A program made the translations under genes and the position numbers. DNA of 64,000 nucleotides from the NCBI RefSeq assembly GCF_025947225.1, contig NZ_CP110005.1:1922001-1986000 (forward strand). The letters run 5' to 3'. The stretch is from Flavobacterium sp. N2270 (GTDB lineage: Bacteria > Bacteroidota > Bacteroidia > Flavobacteriales > Flavobacteriaceae). The notes beneath the pieces were generated by a model, which made no database searches, was not told the DNA's origin, and was given only the letters and a program-made list of their open reading frames with translations. Positions 9,441 to 19,014 of the stretch are shown in pieces. Each line of letters opens with the position of its first letter. The first letter of the stretch is position 1.

Positions 9441-11894
9441 ATGTCTAATCAAAAAATACTTACGCTTGACAATTTGTCACTGCAAGAAATAAATTCAGAA
9501 GCTGAATTAATTCCTCTTTTAACACCAGAGGATGAGGAAGAAATGAATAAAGAAGAATTGCCTTTAGATTTACCAATACTTTCGTTAAGAAATATGGTTT
9601 TATTTCCTGGAGTTGTAATACCTATTACTGCTGGAAGAGATAAATCAATAAAATTAATAAACGACGCTAATGCAAGTGGTAAAGTTATAGGTGTTGTTGC
9701 TCAAATTGATGAAAGTGTTGAAGAGCCTACACCAAACGATGTTCATAAAATAGGAACGGTTGCACGTATTATTCGTGTTTTAAAAATGCCAGATGGTAAT
9801 ACAACAGTTATACTTCAAGGTAAAAAAAGGTTTGAAATAGATACTTTTACCCAAGAAGAACCTTATATGAAAGCAACAATAAAAGAAGTTGCCGAAGATA
9901 GACCAGAAAATAATGATATTGAGTTTAATTCTATTGTCGATTCTATTAAAGAGTTAGCAATAGAAATAATAAAGGAAAGTCCAAATATCCCATCAGAAGC
10001 TACATTTGCGATTAAAAATATCGAATCAAATCCGTTTTTAATCAATTTTGTTTCTTCAAACATGAACCTTTCTGTTATTGATAAACAAAATCTGTTATCA
10101 ATTCATAATTTAAAAGAAAGAGCATTGGAAACGTTGCGCTTCATGAATTTAGAATTACAAAAATTAGAACTTAAAAACGATATTCAGTCTAAAGTTCGTT
10201 TTGATTTAGATCAACAACAACGTGAATATTTCTTGCAACAGCAAATGAAAACTATCCAAGAAGAGTTGGGTGGTGTTTCTCATGATGCAGAAATAGATGA
10301 AATGCGTGAGAAAGCAAAGTCTAAAAAATGGGATAAAAAAACGGGGGAACATTTTAATAAAGAATTGTCAAAATTACAACGAACAAACCCAAATTCGCCT
10401 GATTTTGGGATTCAACGTAATTATCTTGAATTGTTCTTGGAATTACCTTGGAATGAATTTTCAAAAGATAATTTTGACTTAAAACGCGCTCAAAAAATAT
10501 TAGATAGAGATCATCACGGTTTAGATGATGTTAAAAAACGTATTATAGAACATTTAGCAGTTCTTAAATTGCGTAACGATATGAAATCGCCTATTATTTG
10601 TTTATATGGTCCTCCAGGAGTTGGTAAAACATCTATTGGAAAATCAATTGCAGAAGCATTAGGTAGAGAATATGTTAGAATTTCATTAGGTGGTTTACGT
10701 GATGAAGCAGAAATAAGAGGACATAGAAAAACATACATTGGTGCAATGCCAGGAAGAATTATTCAATCTATTAAGAAAGCAAAAACTTCAAATCCGGTTT
10801 TTGTTTTAGATGAAATTGATAAATTATCAACCAGTCATAATGGAGATCCATCTTCTGCATTATTAGAAGTTTTAGATCCAGAACAAAATGCTGATTTTCA
10901 CGATAATTTCCTAGAAATGGGTTATGATTTATCTAAAGTAATGTTTATTGCTACATCAAATAGTTTATCAACCATTCAGCCTGCTTTACGCGACAGAATG
11001 GAAATTATTAACATGTCTGGTTATACTATTGAAGAAAAAGTAGAAATTGCTAAAAAACATTTGTTACCAAAGCAATTAAAAGAACATGGTTTAAAACCTA
11101 CGGACTTACAAATTGACAAAAAACAATTAGAAAAAATTGTAGTAGGATATACACGTGAATCTGGAGTGAGAGGATTAGAAAAGAAAATTGCTCAAATGGT
11201 TCGACACGCTGCTAAATCTATTGCAATGGAGGAGGAGTATAATGTAAAAGTTACAAATGAAGATATTATCAATGTTCTTAAAGCTCCGCGACTAGAAAGA
11301 GATAAGTATGAGAATAATGATGTTGCTGGTGTAGTAACTGGTTTAGCATGGACTTCTGTAGGAGGTGATATTTTATTTATAGAATCTTCTGTTTCTAAAG
11401 GTAAAGGTACAATGAGTATGACAGGTAATTTAGGAACTGTAATGAAGGAATCGGTTACAATTGCTTTAGAATATATTCGTTCGAATGCTGATTCACTTTC
11501 AATAGCTCCAGAAGTTTTAACATCAAATAATATACATATTCACGTTCCATCTGGTGCTACACCAAAAGACGGACCAAGTGCTGGTATTGCAATGTTAACT
11601 TCTATGGTATCTACATTCACTCAGAAAAAAGTAAAAAAAGGGTTGGCAATGACTGGTGAGATTACTTTAAGAGGCAAAGTATTGCCTGTAGGTGGAATTA
11701 AAGAAAAAATTCTAGCAGCAAAAAGAGCAAACATTAAAGAAATTATTCTTTGTGAAGAAAATAAAAGCGATATTGAGGAAATTAATCCCGATTATTTAAA
11801 AGGACTTACGTTTCATTATGTAAATAGAATGAGCGAAGTTATTGATATTGCTATCACAGATCAAAAAGTAAAAAATGCTAAAAAACTTAGTTAA
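9441..11894 (+). CDS. lon: ATP-dependent protease Lon
   Basis: Cytoplasmic AAA+ serine protease that removes misfolded and some regulatory proteins. The 817 residues follow the LonA order: N-terminal substrate domain (about 45-250, beginning LPILSLRNMVLFPG), helical linker, AAA+ module with Walker A GPPGVGKT at 390-397 and Walker B FVLDEIDK, then the protease domain with catalytic Ser713 in DGPSAG and the lysine in GIKEK near 754-756. Length is normal. It stands alone between two terminators. No heat-shock control element was identified upstream. Confidence 0.97.
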   Translation: MSNQKILTLDNLSLQEINSEAELIPLLTPEDEEEMNKEELPLDLPILSLRNMVLFPGVVIPITAGRDKSIKLINDANASGKVIGVVAQIDESVEEPTPNDVHKIGTVARIIRVLKMPDGNTTVILQGKKRFEIDTFTQEEPYMKATIKEVAEDRPENNDIEFNSIVDSIKELAIEIIKESPNIPSEATFAIKNIESNPFLINFVSSNMNLSVIDKQNLLSIHNLKERALETLRFMNLELQKLELKNDIQSKVRFDLDQQQREYFLQQQMKTIQEELGGVSHDAEIDEMREKAKSKKWDKKTGEHFNKELSKLQRTNPNSPDFGIQRNYLELFLELPWNEFSKDNFDLKRAQKILDRDHHGLDDVKKRIIEHLAVLKLRNDMKSPIICLYGPPGVGKTSIGKSIAEALGREYVRISLGGLRDEAEIRGHRKTYIGAMPGRIIQSIKKAKTSNPVFVLDEIDKLSTSHNGDPSSALLEVLDPEQNADFHDNFLEMGYDLSKVMFIATSNSLSTIQPALRDRMEIINMSGYTIEEKVEIAKKHLLPKQLKEHGLKPTDLQIDKKQLEKIVVGYTRESGVRGLEKKIAQMVRHAAKSIAMEEEYNVKVTNEDIINVLKAPRLERDKYENNDVAGVVTGLAWTSVGGDILFIESSVSKGKGTMSMTGNLGTVMKESVTIALEYIRSNADSLSIAPEVLTSNNIHIHVPSGATPKDGPSAGIAMLTSMVSTFTQKKVKKGLAMTGEITLRGKVLPVGGIKEKILAAKRANIKEIILCEENKSDIEEINPDYLKGLTFHYVNRMSEVIDIAITDQKVKNAKKLS

Positions 11895-11915
11895 TTATTA
11901 AACTTATAATATTCA

Positions 11916-11953
11916 AAATTCCAACTAAAATATTTAGTTGGAATTTGTTTTTT
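11916..11953 (+). terminator. Rho-independent terminator after lon
   Basis: A perfect 14-bp stem (11916-11929 with 11933-11946) and a 3-base loop are followed by GTTTTTTATA. Confidence 0.85.
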
Positions 11954-12013
11954 ATATATTGCTTTATAATTTTATCTTCGCACATGCGTTATAGCTTTTA
12001 GAATTACATTTAA

Positions 12014-13033
12014 ATGAACAAAAAACTGTTGCTGTTTACTCTTTTGCTTATTTCTTCCACAATTATGGGGCAAATAGGTGGTAAGTATGTATATCAGTTT
12101 TTAAATTTAGTTCAATCTCCACGTCAAGCGGCTTTAGGAGGAAAAACAGTTACAGTGGTAGACTATGATGTGAATCAAGTATTCTATAACCCAGCAACTA
12201 TTAATGGTAAAATGCATAATAGATTAGCTGTTAATTATAGTAATTACTATGGGGAAGTAACTTACGGTACTGCTGCTTATGCTTATACCTGGGACAGACA
12301 TCTTCAAACTTTTCACGCAGGTGTTAGTTATGTAAACTATGGAACTTTTGAAGGAAGAGATGAATTAGGTAACTTAACTTCTGACTTTACTGGTAGTGAA
12401 GCTGCTCTTTCTTTAGGTTATGCTTATAATATTCCTTGGACAGATATGTTTATAGGTGCTAATGTAAAACTAATTTCTTCAACTTTAGAAACGTATAATT
12501 CATGGGGAACTGCAGTAGACTTAGGTTTTCTTTATGTAGATTATAAAAATGATATTAATTATGGATTATCAGTTCGAAATTTAGGATTTCAAATAAAACC
12601 ATATGCAGATACAAATGAAAAATTACCTTTATCTATTGATGCAGGAATTTCTCAGTTAATGGAAAATGTTCCTATTCGTTGGCACTTAACATTAGAAAAT
12701 TTACAACAATGGAATATTGCTTTTTCAAACCCTAATAGAGGAGAATCTACTTTAGATGGAGAAACTAAAGAAGAGAAAGTATCTTTTTTTAATAATGCAT
12801 TACGCCATGTAATTGTTGGAGCAGAGCTTTTCCCTGAAAAAGGGTTTAATATTCGACTTGGATATAATTTTAGAAGAGGCGAAGAGCTTAGAATAGTAGA
12901 TCAAAGAAATTTTTCTGGAATATCAGCTGGTTTCGGATTAAGATTTAATAAAATACGAATAGATTATTCTTATTCAAAATATACAGTTGCGGCAAACACA
13001 AGTTTGTTTGGTATAATGATTAATTTAGATTAA
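12014..13033 (+). CDS. porQ: Type IX secretion system protein PorQ
   Basis: Outer-membrane beta-barrel protein of the T9SS attachment machinery (with PorU, PorV and PorZ in Porphyromonas). The 339-residue protein has a signal peptide (cleavage after TIMGQ), then the family block with FLNLVQSPRQAALGG near residue 30-45, and YNPATING. Alternating aromatic beta-strands run to a C-terminal strand ending FGIMINLD. It is followed after two bases by cmk, a gene order I know from flavobacteria. The window also encodes T9SS cargo at 15815, 24598 and 52636, so the system is presumably in use. Confidence 0.85.
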   Translation: MNKKLLLFTLLLISSTIMGQIGGKYVYQFLNLVQSPRQAALGGKTVTVVDYDVNQVFYNPATINGKMHNRLAVNYSNYYGEVTYGTAAYAYTWDRHLQTFHAGVSYVNYGTFEGRDELGNLTSDFTGSEAALSLGYAYNIPWTDMFIGANVKLISSTLETYNSWGTAVDLGFLYVDYKNDINYGLSVRNLGFQIKPYADTNEKLPLSIDAGISQLMENVPIRWHLTLENLQQWNIAFSNPNRGESTLDGETKEEKVSFFNNALRHVIVGAELFPEKGFNIRLGYNFRRGEELRIVDQRNFSGISAGFGLRFNKIRIDYSYSKYTVAANTSLFGIMINLD

Positions 13034-13035
13034 AA

Positions 13036-13725
13036 TTGAAAAAAATTACAATTGCAATAGACGGATTTTCGTCAACAGGAAAAAGTACTTTAGCTAAACA
13101 GTTGGCAAAGGAATTAGGTTATGCATATGTCGATACAGGAGCAATGTATCGTGCTGTAACCTATTTTGCAATGAAAAATAATTGGGTTTCTGAAACTAAC
13201 CTAAATACTATTGAAGTAATTAAAAATTTATCAAATATAAATTTAGAATTTCGTTTTAATGAGCAATTAGGTTTTGCTGAGATGTTTTTAAATAATGTAA
13301 ATGTAGAAAACGAAATCCGTACAATTGAAGTTTCAAGATGTGTAAGTAAAATAGCTGAAATTTCCGAAGTTAGGACAATCTTGGTTAAGCAACAACAACA
13401 AATGGGTAAAAATAAAGCGGTAGTAATGGACGGAAGAGATATTGGAACCGTTGTTTTTCCAGATGCTGAACTTAAATTATTCATGACCGCTTCAGCACAA
13501 ACAAGAGCGCAACGCCGTTTTGATGAATTAGTAGAAAAGGGACAAATGATTACTTTCGAAGATGTTTTGCAAAATGTTCAAGAAAGAGATTATATAGATA
13601 CGCACAGAGACGATTCTCCATTAGTTAAAGCTTCAGATGCAATAGAAATAGATAATTCTTCAATGTCTAAAGACGAACAGTTTAACCTAGTTTTATTAAT
13701 GGTAAACGAGAAATTAAACCTATAA
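13036..13725 (+). CDS. cmk: Cytidylate kinase
   Basis: Phosphorylates CMP and dCMP to the diphosphates. The 229-residue protein carries the P-loop GFSSTGKST (residues 10-18), the CMP-binding YVDTGAMYRAVT segment, the MDGRDIGTVVFPDA motif and a late RDYIDTHRDDSPL. The start is a TTG two bases after the porQ stop; no earlier or nearer ATG gives the P-loop strand, so this start is firm. It is translated from the porQ transcript. Confidence 0.95.
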   Translation: MKKITIAIDGFSSTGKSTLAKQLAKELGYAYVDTGAMYRAVTYFAMKNNWVSETNLNTIEVIKNLSNINLEFRFNEQLGFAEMFLNNVNVENEIRTIEVSRCVSKIAEISEVRTILVKQQQQMGKNKAVVMDGRDIGTVVFPDAELKLFMTASAQTRAQRRFDELVEKGQMITFEDVLQNVQERDYIDTHRDDSPLVKASDAIEIDNSSMSKDEQFNLVLLMVNEKLNL

Positions 13726-13756
13726 TAATTTCATCTAATTTTTCTTTACTTAAGTT

Positions 13757-13787
13757 TTTGTAAATCAAAAATATAGTAGTACCTTTG
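13757..13787 (+). promoter_or_regulatory. Strong promoter of rpsA
   Basis: TTTG at 13757-13760 and TACCTTTG at 13780-13787 are separated by exactly 19 bases, a textbook Bacteroidota promoter. Transcription should start near 13794, leaving a leader of about 114 bases. Confidence 0.8.
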
Positions 13788-13790
13788 CGC

Positions 13791-13822
13791 ACCTTTTGGC
13801 GGTATTGGGTTTCCAATAAGGT
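13791..13822 (+). promoter_or_regulatory. Structured 5' leader of rpsA, possible autoregulatory site
   Basis: The start of the leader can fold: ACCT (13791-13794) pairs with AGGT (13819-13822), and TATTGG (13803-13808) with CCAATA (13813-13818) around a GTTT loop, leaving TTTTGGCGG as a one-sided bulge. Ribosomal protein S1 controls its own mRNA in other bacteria; that this hairpin does so here is an inference. Confidence 0.35.
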
Positions 13823-13907
13823 TTAAACTATATAATTTAACGCTTCTGTTGTTGTCAAAACCGATATAAACCTATTGAATAACACAGAATACAAATTTTT
13901 TATCAGC

Positions 13908-15677
13908 ATGTCTGAAATTAATAAAGAACAAGAAGAGTTTTTAGCAAATTTTAACTGGCATAATTACCAAGAAGGTATTGATGTTGTAGATGACAAAAAC
14001 TTACAAGAATTTGAAGATTTAGTAACAAAAACTTTTATCTCTACTGATGATGCAGAAGTAGTAGAAGGTGTAGTAGTAAGAATCACTGATAGAGATGCTA
14101 TCGTTGATATCAATGCTAAATCTGAAGGTGTAATTTCTTTAAACGAATTCCGTTACAATCCAAACTTAAAAGTTGGAGATAAGGTAGAAGTGCTTATCGA
14201 TGTTCGTGAAGACAAAACAGGTCAATTAGTATTATCTCACAGAAAAGCGAGAACTATTAAAGCTTGGGATAGAGTTATTGCTGCTCATGAGTCTGGAGAA
14301 ATCGTTAATGGTTTCGTTAAATGTAGAACTAAAGGTGGAATGATCGTTGATGTATTTGGTATTGAAGCTTTCTTACCAGGTTCTCAAATTGACGTTAAAC
14401 CAATTAGAGATTACGATCAATATGTAAACAAAACTATGGAGTTTAAAGTTGTTAAAATCAACCACGAATTCAAAAACGTAGTAGTTTCTCATAAAGCGCT
14501 TATTGAAGCGGATATTGAAATCCAGAAAAAAGAAATCATTGGTCAATTAGAAAAAGGACAAGTATTAGAAGGTGTTGTTAAAAACATTACTTCTTATGGT
14601 GTGTTTATTGACTTAGGTGGTGTAGATGGATTAATCCATATTACAGACTTATCTTGGTCAAGAATCAATCACCCAAGTGAGGTTCTTGAATTAGATCAAA
14701 AATTAAACGTAGTAATCCTTGATTTCGATGATGAGAAAACAAGAATTCAATTAGGTTTAAAACAATTAAATGCTCATCCATGGGATGCTTTAGATACTAA
14801 TTTAGCTATTGGTGATAAAGTAAAAGGTAAAGTAGTTGTTTTAGCTGATTATGGTGCGTTTATCGAAGTTGCAGAAGGTGTTGAAGGTTTAATTCACGTT
14901 TCTGAAATGTCATGGTCTACTCATTTACGTTCAGCTCAAGATTTCATGAAAATTGGAGATGAGGTTGAAGCAGTTGTTTTAACTTTAGATAGAGATGACC
15001 GTAAAATGTCATTAGGTATCAAACAATTAACTCAAGATCCTTGGACTGATATTACAGCTAAATACCCAGTTGGTTCTAACCATAATGGTATTGTAAGAAA
15101 CTTTACAAACTTTGGTGTATTTGTTGAATTAGAAGAAGGAATTGACGGATTAGTTTATATTTCTGATTTATCTTGGACTAAGAAAATCAAGCATCCATCT
15201 GAATTTGTAAACGTTGGAGACAAAATGGATGTTGTGGTATTAGAATTAGATGTTGAAGGACGTAAATTATCTTTAGGTCACAAACAAACTACTGCTAACC
15301 CATGGGATAAGTATGAAGATGCATTTGCTGAAGGTACTATTCATAACGGAGAAATTTCTGAAATTGTAGACAAAGGTGCTACAGTTGAATTTGGAGATGA
15401 TATCGTTGCTTTCATTCCTACTCGTCACCTTGAAAAAGAAGATGGTAAGAAATTGAAAAAAGGAGAGTCTGCTGACTTTAAAGTTATTGAATTCAATAAA
15501 GAATTCAAAAGAGTAGTTGCTTCTCATACTGCTATCTTCCGTGAAGAAGAAGAAAAACATGTAAAAGCTGCTGTTGAATCTTCTTCATCATCAAACAATA
15601 ATGTAGAGAAATCTACTTTAGGAGATATCGATGCATTAGCTGAATTAAAAGCGAAAATGGAAAAAGGTGAAAAATAA
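13908..15677 (+). CDS. rpsA: 30S ribosomal protein S1
   Basis: RNA-binding ribosomal protein, 589 residues from the ATG at 13908. An upstream in-frame TTG at 13875 is rejected because MSEINKEQEEF is the usual flavobacterial N-terminus. Six S1 (OB-fold) domains can be followed, with repeated blocks such as GVFIDLGGVDGLIHITDLSW, GAFIEVAEGVEGLIHVSEMSW and GVFVELEEGIDGLVYISDLSW. A low-complexity Ser/Asn stretch precedes the C-terminal helix DIDALAELKAKMEKGEK. It has a strong promoter and its own terminator. Codon choice looks more biased (AAC, TAC, CGT) than in neighbours, as expected for high expression. Confidence 0.96.
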   Translation: MSEINKEQEEFLANFNWHNYQEGIDVVDDKNLQEFEDLVTKTFISTDDAEVVEGVVVRITDRDAIVDINAKSEGVISLNEFRYNPNLKVGDKVEVLIDVREDKTGQLVLSHRKARTIKAWDRVIAAHESGEIVNGFVKCRTKGGMIVDVFGIEAFLPGSQIDVKPIRDYDQYVNKTMEFKVVKINHEFKNVVVSHKALIEADIEIQKKEIIGQLEKGQVLEGVVKNITSYGVFIDLGGVDGLIHITDLSWSRINHPSEVLELDQKLNVVILDFDDEKTRIQLGLKQLNAHPWDALDTNLAIGDKVKGKVVVLADYGAFIEVAEGVEGLIHVSEMSWSTHLRSAQDFMKIGDEVEAVVLTLDRDDRKMSLGIKQLTQDPWTDITAKYPVGSNHNGIVRNFTNFGVFVELEEGIDGLVYISDLSWTKKIKHPSEFVNVGDKMDVVVLELDVEGRKLSLGHKQTTANPWDKYEDAFAEGTIHNGEISEIVDKGATVEFGDDIVAFIPTRHLEKEDGKKLKKGESADFKVIEFNKEFKRVVASHTAIFREEEEKHVKAAVESSSSSNNNVEKSTLGDIDALAELKAKMEKGEK

Positions 15678-15721
15678 TCACTAGATTCTTTTCATTTTGA
15701 ACTCGTTTCAGAATCTATACT

Positions 15722-15757
15722 AAAAAATCCTGTTTCTTAATTGAAACGGGATTTTTT
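15722..15757 (+). terminator. Rho-independent terminator after rpsA
   Basis: Stem AATCCTGTTTC/GAAACGGGATT with one T-G pair and a 6-base loop, followed by a T-rich tail. Confidence 0.85.
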
Positions 15758-15814
15758 ATTGCAAAAAAAATTGTTAAAACGTTTTTTTTTTTTCTTTACA
15801 TAAATTTTTTAGAT

Positions 15815-18547
15815 ATGAAAAAACTTTACTTTTTATTCCTTTTTGTTTTTAGTTTTATAGCTAATGCGCAGATTATTAATATACCTGATGCTAATTTTAA
15901 AGCCGCTTTGTTGAGTGCAAATACAAATAATATTGCTTCAACAGAAACTCCTAATAGTAATGGATTAGTAACTTCATTTAATACTATTGATACAAATGGT
16001 GATGGAGAAATTCAAGTTACTGAAGCACAGGTGATTAAATTGTTAAAAGTAGAGTTTTTATCAATTTCAGACTTAACAGGAATTGAAGCTTTTGTTAATC
16101 TTGAAGCATTATGGTGTGGTTATAATCAATTGACAAGTTTAAATTTATTGAATAATTCTAATACTAAATATTTAAACTGTAAGGTTAATAATATTAATTC
16201 TTTAAATATTTCAAGTTTAACAAATTTAGAGTCGTTTTATTGTAGTGATAATCAATTAACTAGTATTGATTTAAGTTTTTATTCTAATTTAAGAAATTTA
16301 GATTTGGGAAATAATCAATTGTCAATTATAAATTTGAGTCAAAACCCTTTATTGTTTAAATTTTATATAAATGATAATAACTTAACAAGTTTAGATGTTA
16401 GTTTTAATACGGGTCTTAAAGATTTAAGAGCTCAGAATAACCTACTAGTAAATGTAACCTTGGGTTCTAATAATATTTTAGAAGTATTGGGTCTTGGTTA
16501 TAATCAGTTAACGTTTATAGACTTAACTCAACTACCTGCGCTTAAAGGATTAGATTTAGAACAGAATCAGCTTTCAAGTCTAAACTTAACACAAAATATA
16601 AATTTGGAATATTTATATGTAAATGATAATAACTTAACAAGTTTAAATACATCACAAAATACTAATATTTATTACTTAGCTGCAAATAGCAATCAAATAA
16701 CAAATATTGATGTAACTCAAAATGTAGCATTAAGATTTTTGTATTTATCATTTAATCAAATAGCAAATATTGATGTTACACAAAACACTATTTTAGAAGA
16801 ATTTTCTATAATTGAAAATTTATTAACTAATATAAACTTAACACAAAACCTTAATTTAATAGCATTTTCAGGGAATACTAATCAGTTTTCAAATTTAGAT
16901 TTTTCGCAAAATTCTAATTTACAATACTTGTGGTGTAACGAGAATGAATTAACAACATTAGATGTAACAGCTAATAGTGCTTTAATAACATTAAATTGTA
17001 TGGATAACACACCAATGGAGACTTTGTTTATGAAAAATAATAACGCAATAGCTTGGACATATTTAAATTTTTCAGGCAATCCTAATTTAGAATTTGTTTG
17101 TTGTGATGATGATGATTTAGCAATTGTACAACAAAAAATTATAGATTATAGTTATACAACATGTCAAGTTTCAAATTTAAGTTGTGATTATCCTACTTTA
17201 TATGAAGTTTCGGGTAATGTTCAGTATGATTATTTTGAAAATGGATGTAATGGTGATATTGACGATTTAATTGTTCCAAATGTTAAGTATGAAATATTTG
17301 ATGGTACAAGTACTGTTATAACTTCAGGTAATCAATTAGGAAATTATTATATACCATTAGGAACAGGAAATTACACTATTACTCCGGTAATAGAAAACCC
17401 AAATTACTTTACTATTTCACCAACTAATTTTACAGTAAATTTTCCTACAGACGCAAGTCCTTTTGAGCAAAATGTATGTTTAACTTGGAATGGTTTAGAA
17501 TATTACGATGATTTAGAAGTTACAATTTTGCCTACAACTCCAGCAAGACCAGGGTTTGAGGCAAAATATAAAGTTATTGTTAGAAATAAAGGTTTTGATG
17601 AAACAAATGGTACAGTTACACTATCATATGATAATTCTATTTTAACTTATGTTTCTTCTGCTCCAGTTTTTAATTCATCAAATACAAATACTATTAGTTG
17701 GGATTTTTATTCCTTACCTTTTTTAACCTTAGAATTTGATGTTGTTTTTAATTTAAATAGCCCATCAGATAGTCCAGCCGTTAATATTGATGATGAACTA
17801 CATTTTACTGCAAATGTAATTCATGATTGGACTGATTATACTCCGGCTGACAATACATTTACATTAGATCAAACTGTTGTAGGTTCTTATGATCCAAACG
17901 ATAAAACGTGTTTACAAGGAGAAACAGAAGAAGTTAGTATAGTAGGTGAATATGTGCATTATATGATTCGTTTTGAAAATACAGGTACTTTTGCTGCTCA
18001 AACTGTTCGTATCGAAGATATTATTGATACTTCTAAGTTTGATATTTCAACTTTAATTCCGTTACAGGCAAGTCATTCATTTTATACAAAAATAAATGGA
18101 AACCTTGTTGAGTTTGTTTTTGACAATATTAATCTAGATTACAATGCTCCAAATAATGGTGGTTATATAGCTTTTAAAATTAAATTATTACCAACATTAA
18201 CTATTGGTGATACTTTTTCAAACAGTTCTAATATTTATTTTGATGCTAATCCTGCAATAATTACAAATACTTATACAACTACAATTGTAGCTGCTTTAGC
18301 AAATCAATCTTTTAGTGAAAATGAATTTACTATCTACCCAAATCCAGCAAGTTCTATTTTAAATATTCAATCTAAAAATAATTTAGAAATTCAATCAGTT
18401 GAAATTTATAATATATTAGGTCAAATTGTTTTAGCTGTTTCAAATAATACAAATGCTATTGATGTTTCTAGTTTAACATCTGGTACTTACTTTATAAAGG
18501 TTAATACTGAAAATGGTTCTTTAAACACGAGATTTGTAAAAGAATAG
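15815..18547 (+). CDS. Secreted leucine-rich-repeat protein with T9SS type A sorting domain
   Basis: A 910-residue exported protein. Order: signal peptide (ends IANAQ, residue 19); an N-terminal IPDANFKAALL unit with an EF-hand-like DTNGDGEI near 67; about fifteen leucine-rich repeats of 21-23 residues with consensus LxxLxxxxNxLTxLDxxxN (about 85-440); a beta-sandwich stretch; a domain with SYDPNDK and SNIYFDANPAI that matches the DUF7619 type; and a C-terminal type A sorting domain with FTIYPNPAS, YNILGQ, GTYFIKV and a final VKE. The repeats suggest binding of a surface or environmental ligand. It is flanked by terminators and is monocistronic. Confidence 0.85.
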   Translation: MKKLYFLFLFVFSFIANAQIINIPDANFKAALLSANTNNIASTETPNSNGLVTSFNTIDTNGDGEIQVTEAQVIKLLKVEFLSISDLTGIEAFVNLEALWCGYNQLTSLNLLNNSNTKYLNCKVNNINSLNISSLTNLESFYCSDNQLTSIDLSFYSNLRNLDLGNNQLSIINLSQNPLLFKFYINDNNLTSLDVSFNTGLKDLRAQNNLLVNVTLGSNNILEVLGLGYNQLTFIDLTQLPALKGLDLEQNQLSSLNLTQNINLEYLYVNDNNLTSLNTSQNTNIYYLAANSNQITNIDVTQNVALRFLYLSFNQIANIDVTQNTILEEFSIIENLLTNINLTQNLNLIAFSGNTNQFSNLDFSQNSNLQYLWCNENELTTLDVTANSALITLNCMDNTPMETLFMKNNNAIAWTYLNFSGNPNLEFVCCDDDDLAIVQQKIIDYSYTTCQVSNLSCDYPTLYEVSGNVQYDYFENGCNGDIDDLIVPNVKYEIFDGTSTVITSGNQLGNYYIPLGTGNYTITPVIENPNYFTISPTNFTVNFPTDASPFEQNVCLTWNGLEYYDDLEVTILPTTPARPGFEAKYKVIVRNKGFDETNGTVTLSYDNSILTYVSSAPVFNSSNTNTISWDFYSLPFLTLEFDVVFNLNSPSDSPAVNIDDELHFTANVIHDWTDYTPADNTFTLDQTVVGSYDPNDKTCLQGETEEVSIVGEYVHYMIRFENTGTFAAQTVRIEDIIDTSKFDISTLIPLQASHSFYTKINGNLVEFVFDNINLDYNAPNNGGYIAFKIKLLPTLTIGDTFSNSSNIYFDANPAIITNTYTTTIVAALANQSFSENEFTIYPNPASSILNIQSKNNLEIQSVEIYNILGQIVLAVSNNTNAIDVSSLTSGTYFIKVNTENGSLNTRFVKE

Positions 18548-18570
18548 ACTTATTTTTATAAAATATTTTA

Positions 18571-18600
18571 AAAGTCCTGATGAAAATCAGGACTTTTTTT
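18571..18600 (+). terminator. Rho-independent terminator
   Basis: A perfect 11-bp stem AAAGTCCTGAT/ATCAGGACTTT (18571-18581 with 18586-18596), GAAA loop and T run. It separates the LRR gene from the arsenic operon. Confidence 0.9.
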
Positions 18601-18609
18601 ATACCAAAT

Positions 18610-18640
18610 TTTGTTGTTTAATTATTATATCGTAATATTG
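18610..18640 (+). promoter_or_regulatory. Promoter of the arsenic operon
   Basis: TTTG (18610-18613), 19 bases, then TAATATTG (18633-18640; 7 of 8 matches to TAnnTTTG). Transcription would start near 18647, only about 12 bases before the arsR ATG. The operator described at 18627-18646 covers the -7 element. Confidence 0.65.
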
Positions 18641-18646
18641 CAATAT
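18627..18646. promoter_or_regulatory. Probable ArsR operator
   Basis: An imperfect 20-bp dyad: the half-sites ATATCGTAAT and ATTGCAATAT match as inverted repeats at 8 of 10 positions. Position over the -7 box and start site is typical of ArsR-family autorepression, where metalloid binding releases the repressor. Confidence 0.6.
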
Positions 18647-18658
18647 AATAATTTAATT

Positions 18659-18982
18659 ATGGGAGCTTCAAAATCAGATTTTTTTACAGATGAGCAAAAT
18701 ACAATGGCAAATGTCTTTAAAGCGTTGTCTCATCCTGCGCGTATTGCTATTATTCAATATCTTTTAAAAGTAGATTCATGCATTTGTGGTGATATTGTAA
18801 ACGAATTGCCATTGGCTCAGCCTACAATTTCCCAACATTTAAAAGAATTAAAAAACGCAAACATTATAAAAGGTACTATTGAAGGGACAGCTATTTGTTA
18901 TTGCTTAAATCCCGAAACTATTTCTATGTTTGAAAGCTATTTTGGTAGTATTTCATCACAATTACAAAATAAATGTTGCTAA
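18659..18982 (+). CDS. arsR: ArsR-family metalloid-responsive repressor
   Basis: Winged-helix repressor of 107 residues, the first gene of the arsenic operon. The ATG at 18659 is chosen because the upstream TTG extension would run through the promoter. ALSHPARIAIIQYL leads into Cys41-Ile-Cys43, the position of the As(III)-binding CxC motif in classic ArsR proteins; the recognition helix is AQPTISQHLKELKNA, and a CC pair ends the protein. It should repress its own operon and release when arsenite binds. The next gene follows after 32 bases. Confidence 0.9.
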   Translation: MGASKSDFFTDEQNTMANVFKALSHPARIAIIQYLLKVDSCICGDIVNELPLAQPTISQHLKELKNANIIKGTIEGTAICYCLNPETISMFESYFGSISSQLQNKCC

Positions 18983-19014
18983 TTACTTTTTAATAATCAC
19001 TAATTACTAAAAAA

